A stretch of 64,000 bases of DNA from Kribbella sp. ALI-6-A (GCF_001984195.1 NZ_MTQN01000011.1:62001-126000); one strand, 5' to 3'. Positions 1-8,518 are shown, numbered from the stretch's first letter. Notes: generated from the sequence alone by a model not told the origin. Numbers and translations are program-made.

Positions 1-87
1 GGGGCGACTCTCGTCGGGGACGTGGACGGCGGCGTGGAGCTGACCGATCCCGACGGCAACGAGTTCCGCGTGGTGGCCGGCTCGTAG
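1..87 (+). CDS. VOC (glyoxalase-like) family protein, C-terminal end only
   Basis: The open frame that enters from the left edge ends with TDPDGNEFRVVAGS and a TAG at 85-87. The DPDGNEF motif is the usual last beta-strand signature of vicinal-oxygen-chelate proteins, where the Glu is often a metal ligand. Only 28 residues are visible, so substrate and start cannot be judged. The next gene is convergent and its stop lies one base away. Confidence 0.7.
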   Translation, partial: GATLVGDVDGGVELTDPDGNEFRVVAGS

Positions 88-88
88 C

Positions 89-934
89 TCAGGTCCTGGT
101 GAGCGACTCGAGGACCTCGGCGATCATGCGGTGGCCCTGCTGCTCGTAGACCTCGGTGCCGACCTGGTACGCCCAGACCGTGGTGCTGATGGCGTCACGG
201 ACGGCCAGGCGGTGCCAGGCCTCGGGATCGCGCGGGTCGCCGCCGTAGCCGTCGAGCAAGGCGGCCTCCAGTGCGGGGTCGCGGCGGAACTGCTGCGCGG
301 CGAGCCGGCCGAAGTCCGTCCAGGCTGGACGCAGGCCGGCCCGGCCGAAGTCGATCGCACTCACTGTCCCTTCGTGGATCAGCCAGTTGCGCGGCTGCCA
401 GTCCCCGTGGGTCGGGACGAGGACGCTGGGCGGGGTCGGCCAGGACTCGACCTCCGCGCGCAGCTTTTCGACCGTGGCCGGTGGGATCCGATGGGGCTTG
501 GCCAGCCAGCCGAGCGAGCGGAGTTGTTCGGTTGCCTCGAAGTCCTGGTCCTCGATCGCGAACTGCTCGTGCAGCAGCGCGAGCAACTGGCCGGCCTGGC
601 GGTAGGTCTCGGGACGCCGCTCGTGGTCGGTGCCTTCGACCAGTTCGCCCGGCAGGTAGCGCGTCACGAGCAGCTTGGCGTCACTGTCGCCGTGGACGAG
701 CTCCGGAGCGCGGTGGATCGACGTCCACGGCTCGAGCCAGTCGCGGTGCGCCTGGAGTTCGCGGGCCAGGTGGGTGTCCTGCTCGTCGCCCGCCTTGGCG
801 ACGTACCGCTGTCCTTGGTGGTCGAGCAGCAGCACCGTCGTACCGACGAGTCCCCAGCTGAGATCGCGAACGATGCGGGCGTGTGGCATCCACTGGTCCA
901 GCAGTTCCCGCTGGCGGGCCGTCAGCGACGTCAC
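89..934 (-). CDS. Aminoglycoside phosphotransferase (APH)-family kinase
   Basis: Predicted 281-residue ATP-dependent small-molecule kinase of the APH/choline-kinase fold. A candidate ATP-binding Lys is K47 (YVAKAG). The catalytic loop HGDWQPRN is at about 176-183, and the metal-binding Asp is D195 in AIDFGR. The GTG start at 934 overlaps the stop of the upstream gene as GTGA, so the two are probably translationally coupled; a longer in-frame extension inside that gene is unlikely. The substrate cannot be told: many members act on metabolites rather than antibiotics, and nothing nearby points to resistance. Confidence 0.82.
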   Translation of the reverse strand: MTSLTARQRELLDQWMPHARIVRDLSWGLVGTTVLLLDHQGQRYVAKAGDEQDTHLARELQAHRDWLEPWTSIHRAPELVHGDSDAKLLVTRYLPGELVEGTDHERRPETYRQAGQLLALLHEQFAIEDQDFEATEQLRSLGWLAKPHRIPPATVEKLRAEVESWPTPPSVLVPTHGDWQPRNWLIHEGTVSAIDFGRAGLRPAWTDFGRLAAQQFRRDPALEAALLDGYGGDPRDPEAWHRLAVRDAISTTVWAYQVGTEVYEQQGHRMIAEVLESLTRT

Positions 935-1482
935 GCGGGCACCCGTCCGTAGGCGTCCAGCAGCTTGTCCTGGAGCGAGGCGTACTCGCGCCCGCTGGCG
1001 CCCGCGCCGAAGGCTCCCATCGCGCGCATGTCGTCGCGATGGGGCTCGACCAGTTCCCACAACCCCTCGACCAGCAGCAGATGCAGCGTGGTGTCGAGGC
1101 CCGCGCCGACGCTCAGGTCCCAGCCGTGCACGACCAGTTCACCGAGCCGGAACCGTACGAAGGTGTCGTAGTCGATGTCTCGGCTCGGGTGGTGCAGCAC
1201 GGCTGACCGGTCAGCTTCCTGGAAGGCCTTCAGCTGGTCCTCGCCCGTCGCCCGCACCGCGGCGACCGGATCGTCGCCCAGATGGCCTTCGCCGAGTCCG
1301 GCGGTCGCCTCCGCCGCGGACGCTCCACCCAGGAGCCGTACGGCGAACAGGTTGCCGGCCACGACGTGATCGACCACCTCGCGCACGCTGATGCCACACG
1401 GCGTGTCCCGGTCCCAGCCGTCCTCCGGCACAGCCGACACCCGTCCGAGAAAGTCGACAGTCGCCAGTGGCAGCAGATCCAT
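931..1482 (-). CDS. TIGR03086-type / maleylpyruvate isomerase-like metal-binding protein
   Basis: A 183-residue protein of the DinB/mycothiol-dependent isomerase-like four-helix superfamily. It opens with a typical amphipathic segment (LPLATVDFLGRV) and contains the conserved pieces REVVDHVVAGN and ELVVHGWDLS, whose His and Asp residues probably bind a metal. Members use mycothiol or are detoxification enzymes, but most are uncharacterised. It is the first gene of a two-gene unit with the APH kinase (4-nt overlap) and is divergent from the histidine phosphatase, with only 30 bp between starts, so the promoters must overlap. Confidence 0.72.
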   Translation of the reverse strand: MDLLPLATVDFLGRVSAVPEDGWDRDTPCGISVREVVDHVVAGNLFAVRLLGGASAAEATAGLGEGHLGDDPVAAVRATGEDQLKAFQEADRSAVLHHPSRDIDYDTFVRFRLGELVVHGWDLSVGAGLDTTLHLLLVEGLWELVEPHRDDMRAMGAFGAGASGREYASLQDKLLDAYGRVPA

Positions 1483-1512
1483 GGGAACAGGTGTATCTGA
1501 AATGCTCCCTGG

Positions 1513-2133
1513 ATGTCTCCTACGACTCGGCACCTCTATCTCGCCCGCCACGGCCACGCGTCGGCTGACGAGACCCGCTTGACCGCCGCGGGACGTCGTC
1601 AAGCCGTACTGCTCGGCAAGCGACTGAGCAAGGTGCCATTGTCGGCGATCCACCACGGTCCCTTGGCTCGAGCCGCCGAGACCGCTCAGCTGGTCGGCCA
1701 GCAGCTCGCCGGCGTTCCCGTCCGTACGTCGCCGGCCGCGGGCGACTATTGCCCGTACGCCCCCGAGTGGGACGAGTTGCCGGAAGAGTCGGCCGACGAG
1801 ACTCTGAGCTGGCTCGAGGGGTTCACGGCGGAGGAACGCGCCGCCGGTCCAGTGCTGGCGCGTGAGGCAGTCGAGCTGTTCACCGGCGCGGTCGACGGCA
1901 CGCAGCCCCGGCACGAGCTGGTGATCACCCACAACTTCCTGATCGCATGGCTCGTGCGGGAGGCGCTGGGAGCGCCCGCGTGGCGGTGGATCGGCCTGAA
2001 CCATGCGAACGCCGGGTTGACCGTGATCCGCTACGCGCCGAGGCGGCCTGCTGAGTTGGTGGTGTTCAACGATCTGGCGCATTTGCCGGTCGAGGTGCGG
2101 TGGACCGGGTTCGCGGCGGCGCTTCAGGTTTGA
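1513..2133 (+). CDS. Histidine phosphatase (phosphoglycerate mutase-like) family protein
   Basis: A 206-residue cytoplasmic phosphatase-superfamily protein. The RHG signature is at residues 12-14 (ARHGHAS), where His13 would be phosphorylated. The second catalytic His is H140 in VITHNF, and R53/E56 in ARAAETAQ help form the phosphate pocket. Family members remove phosphate from sugars, nucleotides or proteins; the substrate is not evident. The 3' end overlaps the convergent MerR gene by 10 bp. Confidence 0.85.
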   Translation: MSPTTRHLYLARHGHASADETRLTAAGRRQAVLLGKRLSKVPLSAIHHGPLARAAETAQLVGQQLAGVPVRTSPAAGDYCPYAPEWDELPEESADETLSWLEGFTAEERAAGPVLAREAVELFTGAVDGTQPRHELVITHNFLIAWLVREALGAPAWRWIGLNHANAGLTVIRYAPRRPAELVVFNDLAHLPVEVRWTGFAAALQV

Positions 2134-2930
2134 TCGGGCCAGGTGGCGGTGGCGGGGTCCACGCCGTGGGCCTGCGCGTTGGCGTTGATGGCGGCTTGCA
2201 GCCAGGTGTTGAGGCCGGGGTGGAAAGCGTCGTAGTACTCGGTGTAACCCGGGTCGGTAGTGAAGTTGCGGGCCAGGCAGACCTGCATGGCGTGGGTGCA
2301 GTCGAAGTGCTGGGAGATGCCGGCGCGGTGGCGTTCGGCGAGCGTATTGGCCTCGGGTGAGCCGGGGGCCACGCCGTTGCGGACGGCGGCGGCCAGGTCG
2401 GCGTTGAGCGCGTTGACCTCAGCGGCGAGGTGTTGCCAGTCGGCGGTGGTCCGGGTGGCGGCGCGGTCGGCGTACTGGGCCCACTGCGGGGTGCCGGACC
2501 AGCGGTTCTCGGCTTCCTCGACCCAGTCGATCCGCCAGGACGCGCCGAAGATCTCCGACTGCTGCTCGGGGGTGAGCTGGATTCCCTTGCCGCTGGCATC
2601 GAGCATCCGGTCGACCGCCTGCAGCATCGTCTGCAGGCGGTCGATGCGGTCGGCGAGTTGCGTGCGCTGGCGGCGCAGGTGCTCCTGCGGGTCGGTGTCC
2701 GGGTCGTCGAGCAGCCGGGCGATGTCCGCCAGCGGGATGCCGAGCTCGCGGTACACGAGCACGCGGTGGATACGCGCGATGTCCGCGGCGGAGTAGACCC
2801 GGTAGCCGGCCGGCGTACGGCCGCTGGGCACGACCAGGCCGATCGAGTCCCAGTGGTGGAGCGTGCGCACGCTGATCCCGACCAGCGCCGCCGCTCCCCC
2901 GACGGTCGAACTCTCCGCACCGCGCGTCAT
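2124..2930 (-). CDS. MerR-family regulator with TipAS antibiotic-sensing domain
   Basis: A 268-residue protein. The N-terminal MerR winged helix-turn-helix (about 10-75: ALVGISVRTLHHWD, then GYRVYSAADIARI) is followed by a coiled-coil dimerisation helix (about 85-115). The C-terminal domain (about 130-268) resembles the all-helical TipAS fold, with a late HPGLNTWLQAAINANA helix. TipA-type regulators activate multidrug-response genes after binding large hydrophobic antibiotics. It sits 4 bp after a VOC gene read in the same direction. That pairing suggests a sensor plus a small binding or detoxifying protein; this is inference. Confidence 0.85.
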   Translation of the reverse strand: MTRGAESSTVGGAAALVGISVRTLHHWDSIGLVVPSGRTPAGYRVYSAADIARIHRVLVYRELGIPLADIARLLDDPDTDPQEHLRRQRTQLADRIDRLQTMLQAVDRMLDASGKGIQLTPEQQSEIFGASWRIDWVEEAENRWSGTPQWAQYADRAATRTTADWQHLAAEVNALNADLAAAVRNGVAPGSPEANTLAERHRAGISQHFDCTHAMQVCLARNFTTDPGYTEYYDAFHPGLNTWLQAAINANAQAHGVDPATATWPDQT

Positions 2931-2934
2931 GCTC

Positions 2935-3429
2935 TCAGTCTGCCGGTACGACGATGCCCATCGCCCGCAGGCGTTCCGTGCTCTCCGCGTCGTGCGGGCG
3001 CGCCGCGGTCATCACGACGCGCGAGTTCTCGGGGGTGATCACGGTCAGCTCCAGTGAGTTCCACGGCTTGATCTCCGGCTCGGTGGTGCACCCGGGCCTC
3101 AGCTCCTCGCAGCGCGCGGCGATCTCGTCGATCTGGCTGAGTACGCACGAGAAACTGGTTGCGAGACCAGGGGCTTTCGCCGGCGCTTGTCCCGGCACGA
3201 GCAAGACGTCCTGGAACGCCCAGCGGCGCAGATGCGTGACTTGACCGGGGGCGGTGAACAGGTCGATGAACCCGAGCCCACGGATCCAGAAGTCCTTGGA
3301 CACCTCCAGATCCTCGGTCGGGACGATCGTGAACATCGGCATCGGGTAGATCTCGCGGTAGATCTCGGGCGCGACGGCGTCGGGTCCCGGCAGCGGCACC
3401 GGGCTGGTGAATACGTTCATGGCGTCCAT
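2935..3429 (-). CDS. VOC family protein (glyoxalase/bleomycin-resistance fold)
   Basis: A 164-residue protein with the paired beta-alpha-beta-beta-beta layout of VOC proteins: a first module opening with MFTIVPTEDLEVSKDFWIRGLGF, and a second ending ELTVITPENSRVVMT. Such proteins are small-molecule binding or metal enzymes. Start at 3429 is preferred because AGG lies 8 nt upstream; an ATG three codons later is possible. It is the first gene of a two-gene unit with the TipA-type regulator. Confidence 0.75.
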   Translation of the reverse strand: MDAMNVFTSPVPLPGPDAVAPEIYREIYPMPMFTIVPTEDLEVSKDFWIRGLGFIDLFTAPGQVTHLRRWAFQDVLLVPGQAPAKAPGLATSFSCVLSQIDEIAARCEELRPGCTTEPEIKPWNSLELTVITPENSRVVMTAARPHDAESTERLRAMGIVVPAD

Positions 3430-3503
3430 GCAAGAGCCTGACGTCGCGTCAGGGTCAAACCGAAAACCCTCGTCGCGCCCGGGGTTCGTGATGCAATCTG
3501 CGG

Positions 3504-4622
3504 ATGACGGTCACGGCACGGGCGCTGAATCGCGCGTCGATGGTGCGGCAGCTGCTGGTGGAGCGGGAACCGATCGGGGTGGCCGACGCGGTACGGCGGG
3601 TGGTCGCGGTGCAGGCACAGCACCCGGCCTCGCCGTACGTCGCGCTGTTCAACCGGGTGGCGGGCTTCGATCCGCACGAGCTGGACGCGGCCTTCGGCAA
3701 CGGGCTGGTGGTGAAGGCGACGTTGATGCGGATGACGCTGCACGCCGTGCACTGCGACGAGCATCCGGAGTTCCGGGCGGCGATCGTGCCGATGATGGAC
3801 GGGACGCGGTTCCAGGCGGCGTTCGCGGCGGGCGGGCTGACCAGTGCCGAGGCGCAGGCCGTGGCGACCGAACTGGCGGCGTACGCGTCGGAGCCTCGCA
3901 GCGGCGCGGAGTTCGAGGCGTGGCTGCACGAGCGGCTGGGCACGGGGGCGACGGAGCTGTGGTGGGCGATGCGCGCGGTGGCGCCGTTGCTGCACGCACC
4001 GACCGGTGGGCCGTGGTCGTTCGGGCAGCGGCCCGCGTTCGTCGCGGCGCCGAGCAGCCCGGCCGATCCCTTGCGCGGGCTGGAGGTGCTGACCCGGCGG
4101 TACCTGGAGGGCTTCGGGCCGGCGACGGTCGCCGACATCGCGCAGTTCGTGAAGGTGCAGCGCGGCCGGGTGAAGACAGCGATCGCGGCACTCGACCTGG
4201 AGGAGCTCGAAGGGCCGGACGGCCAGCTCCTGTACGACGTACCGGGTGGCGCGCGGCCGGACGAGGACCTGCCGGTGCCGCCGCGGTTGATGGCGATGTG
4301 GGACAGCGTGCTGCTCGCGTACGACGACCGCGGGCGGGTGGTGCCGCCGGAGTACAAGACGGTGATCACGCGGACCAACGGCGACCTGCTGCCGACGCTG
4401 CTGGTCGACGGGTACGTCGCCGGGGTGTGGCGACCGGTCGAGGACGGGATCGAGGCGACCGCGTTCAAGCGCCTCCCGGCCGGCGTCTGGAAGGCGTTGA
4501 AGGGTGAGGCGCGGGAGCTGTTCGCGATGCTGAGAGAGCGCGATCCCCGGGTCTACCGGCGCTACGACCACTGGTGGAAGCACCTTCCGGCGGGCGACAC
4601 CCGGGTGTTGCCTGGTCAGTAA
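3504..4622 (+). CDS. Winged-helix DNA-binding protein, AlkZ-like (HTH_42) family
   Basis: A 372-residue protein of the HTH_42/YcaQ family, tandem winged helices wrapped into one domain. The conserved QxQ motif is Q37-A-Q39 (VAVQAQHP), which in the AlkZ/YcaQ DNA glycosylases sits in the active site. Further landmarks are LMRMTLHAVHCDE and the late YDDRGRVVPPEYK. AlkZ proteins unhook interstrand crosslinks or protect from genotoxins; many actinobacterial paralogs have no known role. No biosynthetic cluster is adjacent, so a general DNA-repair or binding role is the safest reading. Confidence 0.78.
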   Translation: MTVTARALNRASMVRQLLVEREPIGVADAVRRVVAVQAQHPASPYVALFNRVAGFDPHELDAAFGNGLVVKATLMRMTLHAVHCDEHPEFRAAIVPMMDGTRFQAAFAAGGLTSAEAQAVATELAAYASEPRSGAEFEAWLHERLGTGATELWWAMRAVAPLLHAPTGGPWSFGQRPAFVAAPSSPADPLRGLEVLTRRYLEGFGPATVADIAQFVKVQRGRVKTAIAALDLEELEGPDGQLLYDVPGGARPDEDLPVPPRLMAMWDSVLLAYDDRGRVVPPEYKTVITRTNGDLLPTLLVDGYVAGVWRPVEDGIEATAFKRLPAGVWKALKGEARELFAMLRERDPRVYRRYDHWWKHLPAGDTRVLPGQ

Positions 4623-4644
4623 AGTGCTCAGCTGGTGAGCACTT
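4622..4644. promoter_or_regulatory. Perfect inverted repeat upstream of the WYL regulator
   Basis: AAGTGCTCA (4622-4630) and TGAGCACTT (4636-4644) form perfect 9-bp arms around a 5-bp centre. The element begins in the stop codon of the upstream gene and ends just before a possible -10 region, 20 bp ahead of the WYL-regulator start. Its AT-rich ends and lack of a T-run favour an operator over a terminator; autoregulation is inferred. Confidence 0.55.
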
Positions 4645-4664
4645 AGCCTGCGACACTGGCGGGT

Positions 4665-5612
4665 ATGCGCGCTGATCGACTGGTGGCGACTCTGTTGCTG
4701 ATGCAGGCCCGGGGCCGGGTGACCGCTGCCGAGCTCGCCTCCGAGCTGGAGATCTCGGTGGCCACCGCGCGGCGCGATCTCGAGGCGCTGTCGACGGCCG
4801 GCATCCCGGTCTACCCGCAGCCCGGCCGCAACGGCGGCTGGTCGCTGCTGGGTGGATCGCGCACCGACCTGAGCGGTCTGACCGCGACCGAGGCGCAGGC
4901 GTTGTTCTTGCTGGTCGGGCCCGCGGCCGCGATCGCGCCGGAGGCCAAGGCCGCACTGAGAAAGCTGGTGCGCGCTCTCCCGGAGACCTTCCGCGGTGAC
5001 GCCGAGGCGGCCGCCGAAGCGGTGGTGATCGATCCGGCCGGGTGGGGTGAGCGCGACAAAGCCCGGCCGGTGCTGGTCAACGACCTGCAGCACGCCGTCG
5101 TCCGGCGCCGCAAGGTGCAGCTCACGTACGCCGGGCGCCGGGGCACGGCACCGTCGGAACGGCTGGTCGATCCGCTCGGGCTGATCGACAAGGACGACGT
5201 CTGGTACCTGATCGCGGGCACGGACCGCGGGCAACGCACGTTCCGTGTCGATCGGGTGCTGGAGGCAACGGTCACCGAGGAACCGGCCGAGCGCCCAGAC
5301 GACTTCGACCTGTCGGCGGCCTGGGCCGAGGTGGTCGACGAGATGGAGCACAACCGGTCGTTGCTGGCGGCGACCGTGCTGGTGCGGGAGCGGCACCTGT
5401 GGGTGATGCAGGACCGGCTCGGCCGGCACTGCGAGGTGCTCGAGTCCCCCGGCGACGGCTGGGTCCGGACGCGGATCACGGCGCCGACGCCGCTGATGAT
5501 CGCGCAGCACCTGGCCGGCTGGGGTGGGTCGATCGAGGTGCTCGACCCGCCGTCGGTGCAACAGGAACTCGCTCGTCTCGGCGCCGAACTGGTGAGCCGG
5601 TACGGGGGCTGA
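4665..5612 (+). CDS. WYL-domain transcriptional regulator (YafY/DeoR type)
   Basis: A 315-residue regulator. The N-terminal DeoR-like helix-turn-helix (about 1-60) includes VTAAELASELEISVATARRDLEAL and a wing with GRNGGWSL. The WYL domain (about 140-225) holds DDVWYLIAGTDRGQRTFRVDRV at about 178-199, and a WCX-like C-terminal extension follows. WYL domains sense nucleotides or nucleic-acid ligands in several studied systems. A perfect 9+9 inverted repeat lies 20 bp upstream, so it may control itself. No clear partner gene is adjacent. Confidence 0.88.
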   Translation: MRADRLVATLLLMQARGRVTAAELASELEISVATARRDLEALSTAGIPVYPQPGRNGGWSLLGGSRTDLSGLTATEAQALFLLVGPAAAIAPEAKAALRKLVRALPETFRGDAEAAAEAVVIDPAGWGERDKARPVLVNDLQHAVVRRRKVQLTYAGRRGTAPSERLVDPLGLIDKDDVWYLIAGTDRGQRTFRVDRVLEATVTEEPAERPDDFDLSAAWAEVVDEMEHNRSLLAATVLVRERHLWVMQDRLGRHCEVLESPGDGWVRTRITAPTPLMIAQHLAGWGGSIEVLDPPSVQQELARLGAELVSRYGG

Positions 5613-5763
5613 GCGAACACGGTTCGGAACCGGCCGGTGACGGCTGGTTGGCGGGCGACAAAGTTCCGGCACCGATGGAACCGGGACGGCTGGGTTGACC
5701 GTCAGTGGTGAGTAAGGTCCATCTGTCCCAAAGCTGTCCCCGAGCGAGCCACAGGAAGTTCTC

Positions 5764-6666
5764 GTGACCACCACTCCCCCTCAACCGCCCCACAACCCGT
5801 ACCCGGCCCAGCCCGGCGGCTACGGTCCTCCGCCCGAGCAGTTCCCGCAGTACGCCGGCCAGCCGGGCACGGTCCCGCCGGGCCAGCCGATGCCGGGTCA
5901 GCAGCTTCCCGGTCCGGGTCAGCCGCACGAGTACCAGGGCCCGCCGCCGCAGCAGGCGCCGTACGGGCAGCCGTTCGACCAGGGGCAGCAGCCGGGTCAG
6001 CAGTTCGGGCAGCCTCCGTTCCAGCCGCAGTTCCAGCCGCAGGCGGCGCCGATGGGTGCGATGCAGTGCCGGTTCTGCGGGTCGTTCCCGGCGGTGCAGG
6101 CCACGGTCCGCGGACACATGGGCCTGCTGATCCTGATGCGTTTCCTCAAGCTCGAAGGCCCGTTCTGCCGCACCTGCGGCATCGCGACCGTGCGGGAGAT
6201 GACCGCCAAGAGCATGTGGCAGGGCTGGTGGGGCATCGGATCGGCGATCATCAATCCGTTCGTGATGTTGTCGAACATCGGCCCGTGGAAGAAGTTCAAC
6301 GAGCTGCCCGAGCCCGCGCCGGGCGCGCCGGGCCGGCCGATGGACCTGGGCAAGCCGCTGTTCAAGCGCCCCGCCGTCCTGGGCCTGCTGGTGCCGGTGC
6401 TCGTGATCGCGGCAATCGTGATCGGCAACCTGACCACCACGACCTCGTCCGAAGCCCAGGCCGGCGACTGCGTGAAGAACGCCGGCACGATCAGCGACCC
6501 GGACGTGAAGGTCGTCGACTGCGGCTCGCCCGACGCGGAGTACAAGGTGCTCGGCCGCGTCAGCTCGTCGGTCTCCAGCTTGTGCGACCAGTACGAGGGC
6601 GCGACGGTGACCTACACCGAGAAGCGCCGGGCGACGGGCTACACGCTCTGCCTCGGACCGAAATGA
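5764..6666 (+). CDS. LppU/SCO3897-like membrane-anchored protein with zinc-ribbon-like Cys pairs
   Basis: A 300-residue protein in three parts. Residues 1-98 are Pro/Gln/Gly-rich and disordered. Residues 100-140 hold CRFCG and CRTCG, two CxxC pairs that could bind zinc. A single membrane helix follows at about 205-224 (LGLLVPVLVIAAIVIG), then an outside domain of about 75 residues with regularly spaced Cys (GDCVKN, VVDCGSPDAEYKVLG) that matches the LppU-like fold. The GTG start at 5764 has AGGAAG just upstream. The role is unknown; membrane topology suggests cytoplasmic low-complexity and zinc parts and an extracellular domain. Confidence 0.72.
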   Translation: MTTTPPQPPHNPYPAQPGGYGPPPEQFPQYAGQPGTVPPGQPMPGQQLPGPGQPHEYQGPPPQQAPYGQPFDQGQQPGQQFGQPPFQPQFQPQAAPMGAMQCRFCGSFPAVQATVRGHMGLLILMRFLKLEGPFCRTCGIATVREMTAKSMWQGWWGIGSAIINPFVMLSNIGPWKKFNELPEPAPGAPGRPMDLGKPLFKRPAVLGLLVPVLVIAAIVIGNLTTTTSSEAQAGDCVKNAGTISDPDVKVVDCGSPDAEYKVLGRVSSSVSSLCDQYEGATVTYTEKRRATGYTLCLGPK

Positions 6667-6670
6667 GTCG

Positions 6671-6695
6671 GTGGGGCCTGGCTCCCAGGCCCCAC
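6671..6695. terminator. Bidirectional hairpin between convergent genes
   Basis: GTGGGGCCTGG (6671-6681) and CCAGGCCCCAC (6685-6695) pair perfectly as an 11-bp stem with a 3-nt CTC loop. It lies 4 bp after the LppU-like stop and 5 bp before the deaminase stop. There is no T-run, as usual in actinobacteria. Confidence 0.8.
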
Positions 6696-6700
6696 CTCGG

Positions 6701-7126
6701 TCAGCTCTTGTAGTACTCCGCCGCGACCGCGCTCGCCTCTTCCGGCAGCAACGGTCCCTCCGACGGGACCGGCAGGAAGCCGCCGCCGGGCTTGAGCGCG
6801 TTCACCTGGTCACCGGACATCGCGTACACCACACGGCCCAGGCCGGAGCGTTCGAGCGCACCGGCGCACATCCCGCACGGTTGGCAACTGGTGTACATCG
6901 TCGTCCCGGCCGCCGTCTCCGCGTCCAGGTTCGCCGCCGCCCATCGCGCCAGCTTCAGCTCGGGGTGAGCGCTGATGTCGTTCTCGGTGATCGAGGTGTT
7001 GTGGTCCTCGGCGAGCACGGTGCCGTCCGGCCCGACCAGCAGCGAGCCGAACGGCGGATTGCCGCTGGTGATGGCGTCGGACGACAACGCGATCGCGCGC
7101 CGCAGGAAGTCCTCGTCTGTGGTCAC
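6701..7126 (-). CDS. Nucleoside deaminase (CMP/dCMP deaminase superfamily)
   Basis: A 141-residue zinc hydrolase. The first zinc and proton-shuttle motif is H54-P-E56 (SAHPELKL), where most relatives have HAE; the second is PCGMC with Cys84 and Cys87. The N-terminal NPPFGSLLVGPDG strand is typical of guanine/tRNA-adenosine-type deaminases. The GTG start at 7126 overlaps the stop of the upstream LLM gene (GTGA) and has GGAG about 8 nt upstream. Likely base or nucleoside salvage; the exact base is not evident. Confidence 0.85.
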   Translation of the reverse strand: MTTDEDFLRRAIALSSDAITSGNPPFGSLLVGPDGTVLAEDHNTSITENDISAHPELKLARWAAANLDAETAAGTTMYTSCQPCGMCAGALERSGLGRVVYAMSGDQVNALKPGGGFLPVPSEGPLLPEEASAVAAEYYKS

Positions 7127-7965
7127 CGTTTCTCCATTCCTGCCTTGACGGTCGCCAGGGCCTGCCAAGCGATCTCGGGATGTTCGGTCTCGGCCGGGTC
7201 ACCGACGAACGGGTCCAGCACGACGGTGTGCGCGCCGAGCTGCTCCAGTTCCTCGAGGTCGGCGAAGATCTGGTCGATCGACCCTTCGCCGGCCTTCCGG
7301 GTCGCGTCGGGCTGCGGCTCGTCGGTGAGCCGGAGCAGGATCCGCGGTACGAAGCCGGGATCCGGCGCGCCCAGCTCGTCGACTGCCACGCGGAGGCGGA
7401 CGGCGGCGGCGCGATGCCAGCCCATCGTCTGACGCAGCGGGTGCCACGCGGCGCCGTACCGGATCGCTCGGTGCAGTCCCGCGTCGCTCACGCCGCCGAC
7501 CCAGATCGGGATGCCGCCGGGGCCGTAGTCGCCGGTGTCCTGCCAGGCGGCCGCGAGCGCGTCGAGCAGCTGGTCGGTCTCCCGCCCACGGCGCCGGAAA
7601 TCGAGGCCGAGGGCCTCGAACTCCTGGGGCGCCCAGCCGACGCCGACGCCGAGCACGAAGCGGCCGCCGCTGAGCTGGTGCAGGTTCGCCGCCATCCGCG
7701 CGACCAGCAGCGGATGCCGGTACGGCGCGATCAGCACGGTGGTCCCGAGCTGGATCGTACCGGTCTGGCCCGCCAGCCAGGACAACGTGGTGAACGGGTC
7801 GTAGAACGGAGCCGGGTACTGCTCGGCCACGTCGGGAGTGATGGCGACGTGGTCGGACATCATCAGCAAGTCGTAGCCGAGCCCCTCGACCGTCCGGGCC
7901 CAGGCGAGCAGCCGGTCCGGGGTCGCGCCGGGGCCGAAGTTGGGAACATTCACGCCGAGTCGCAT
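7123..7965 (-). CDS. LLM-class flavin-dependent oxidoreductase
   Basis: A 280-residue TIM-barrel oxidoreductase of the bacterial-luciferase-like superfamily. It shows MRLGVNVPNFGPGATPDRLLAWA at the start, LGYDLLMMSDH, and RFVLGVGVGWAPQEF, the usual F420/FMN-binding region. Many actinobacterial members use coenzyme F420. ATG 7965 is chosen because a TAGCCT hexamer on the minus strand lies 7 nt upstream, suggesting a leaderless message. It is coupled to the deaminase and divergent from the Lrp-type regulator. Confidence 0.85.
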   Translation of the reverse strand: MRLGVNVPNFGPGATPDRLLAWARTVEGLGYDLLMMSDHVAITPDVAEQYPAPFYDPFTTLSWLAGQTGTIQLGTTVLIAPYRHPLLVARMAANLHQLSGGRFVLGVGVGWAPQEFEALGLDFRRRGRETDQLLDALAAAWQDTGDYGPGGIPIWVGGVSDAGLHRAIRYGAAWHPLRQTMGWHRAAAVRLRVAVDELGAPDPGFVPRILLRLTDEPQPDATRKAGEGSIDQIFADLEELEQLGAHTVVLDPFVGDPAETEHPEIAWQALATVKAGMEKR

Positions 7966-8047
7966 GCCGTTCAGGCTAGCCAGCGCAGGGGGCGGTTCTG
8001 AACGGATTGCTCGCGGAAATCCGGGGGTCGCGCCGGGGATCTGCCGG

Positions 8048-8053
8048 TAGTTT
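8048..8053 (+). promoter_or_regulatory. -10-like element of a leaderless promoter
   Basis: TAGTTT lies 6 nt before the ATG of the Lrp-type regulator, so transcription would begin at or next to the start codon. No clear -35 is seen. Confidence 0.45.
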
Positions 8054-8059
8054 GGCGGG

Positions 8060-8518
8060 ATGACCGTGAGTCTCGATCCGACCGACTGGGCCATCCTCTG
8101 CGAGCTGCAGCGCGACGGCCGGCTGCCGCTGACCGAGCTCGGCCGCCGGGTGAACCTGAGCGCCTCGGCGGCGACCGAACGGGTGAAGCGGCTGGAGTCG
8201 ACCGGCGTGATCAGCGGCTACCGCGCGCAGGTCGACCTGAGCAGGACCGGGTACGCCGTACTGGCGGTGGTCCGGCTGAAGTACCCGGGCAACAAGCACG
8301 AGCCGTTGCACCGGTTGCTGGCCGAGCGGGTCGAGATCCTCGAGTGCCTGCGAACGACCGGCGACGACTGCTATCTGCTGAAGGTCGCGGCCGGATCGAT
8401 GGCGCACCTCGAGCATCTGGTGAACGAGCTGACCGAGTTCGGCTCGACCACGACGAACCTCGTCTACACCGAGACCCAGCCGTACCACGGACCACTCGGC
8501 CCACCGGCGATGTCGTGA
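8060..8518 (+). CDS. Lrp/AsnC-family transcriptional regulator
   Basis: A 152-residue regulator: DNA-binding helix-turn-helix at about 5-60 (DWAILCELQRDGRLPLTELG, then SASAATERVKRLE) followed by a RAM ligand-binding domain with GYAVLAVVRLKYP and the TGDDCYLLKVAAGSMAHLE core. Family members sense amino acids and form octamers. It is divergent from the LLM gene (94 bp between starts) and overlaps the next gene by GTGA, so both are candidate targets. Confidence 0.9.
   Translation: MTVSLDPTDWAILCELQRDGRLPLTELGRRVNLSASAATERVKRLESTGVISGYRAQVDLSRTGYAVLAVVRLKYPGNKHEPLHRLLAERVEILECLRTTGDDCYLLKVAAGSMAHLEHLVNELTEFGSTTTNLVYTETQPYHGPLGPPAMS

Noticed and set aside
3417-5774. A 785-codon open frame on the minus strand
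   Set aside because: It lies opposite the AlkZ-like and WYL genes, is Arg/Pro/His-rich without domains, and is explained by high GC at third codon positions of the real genes.
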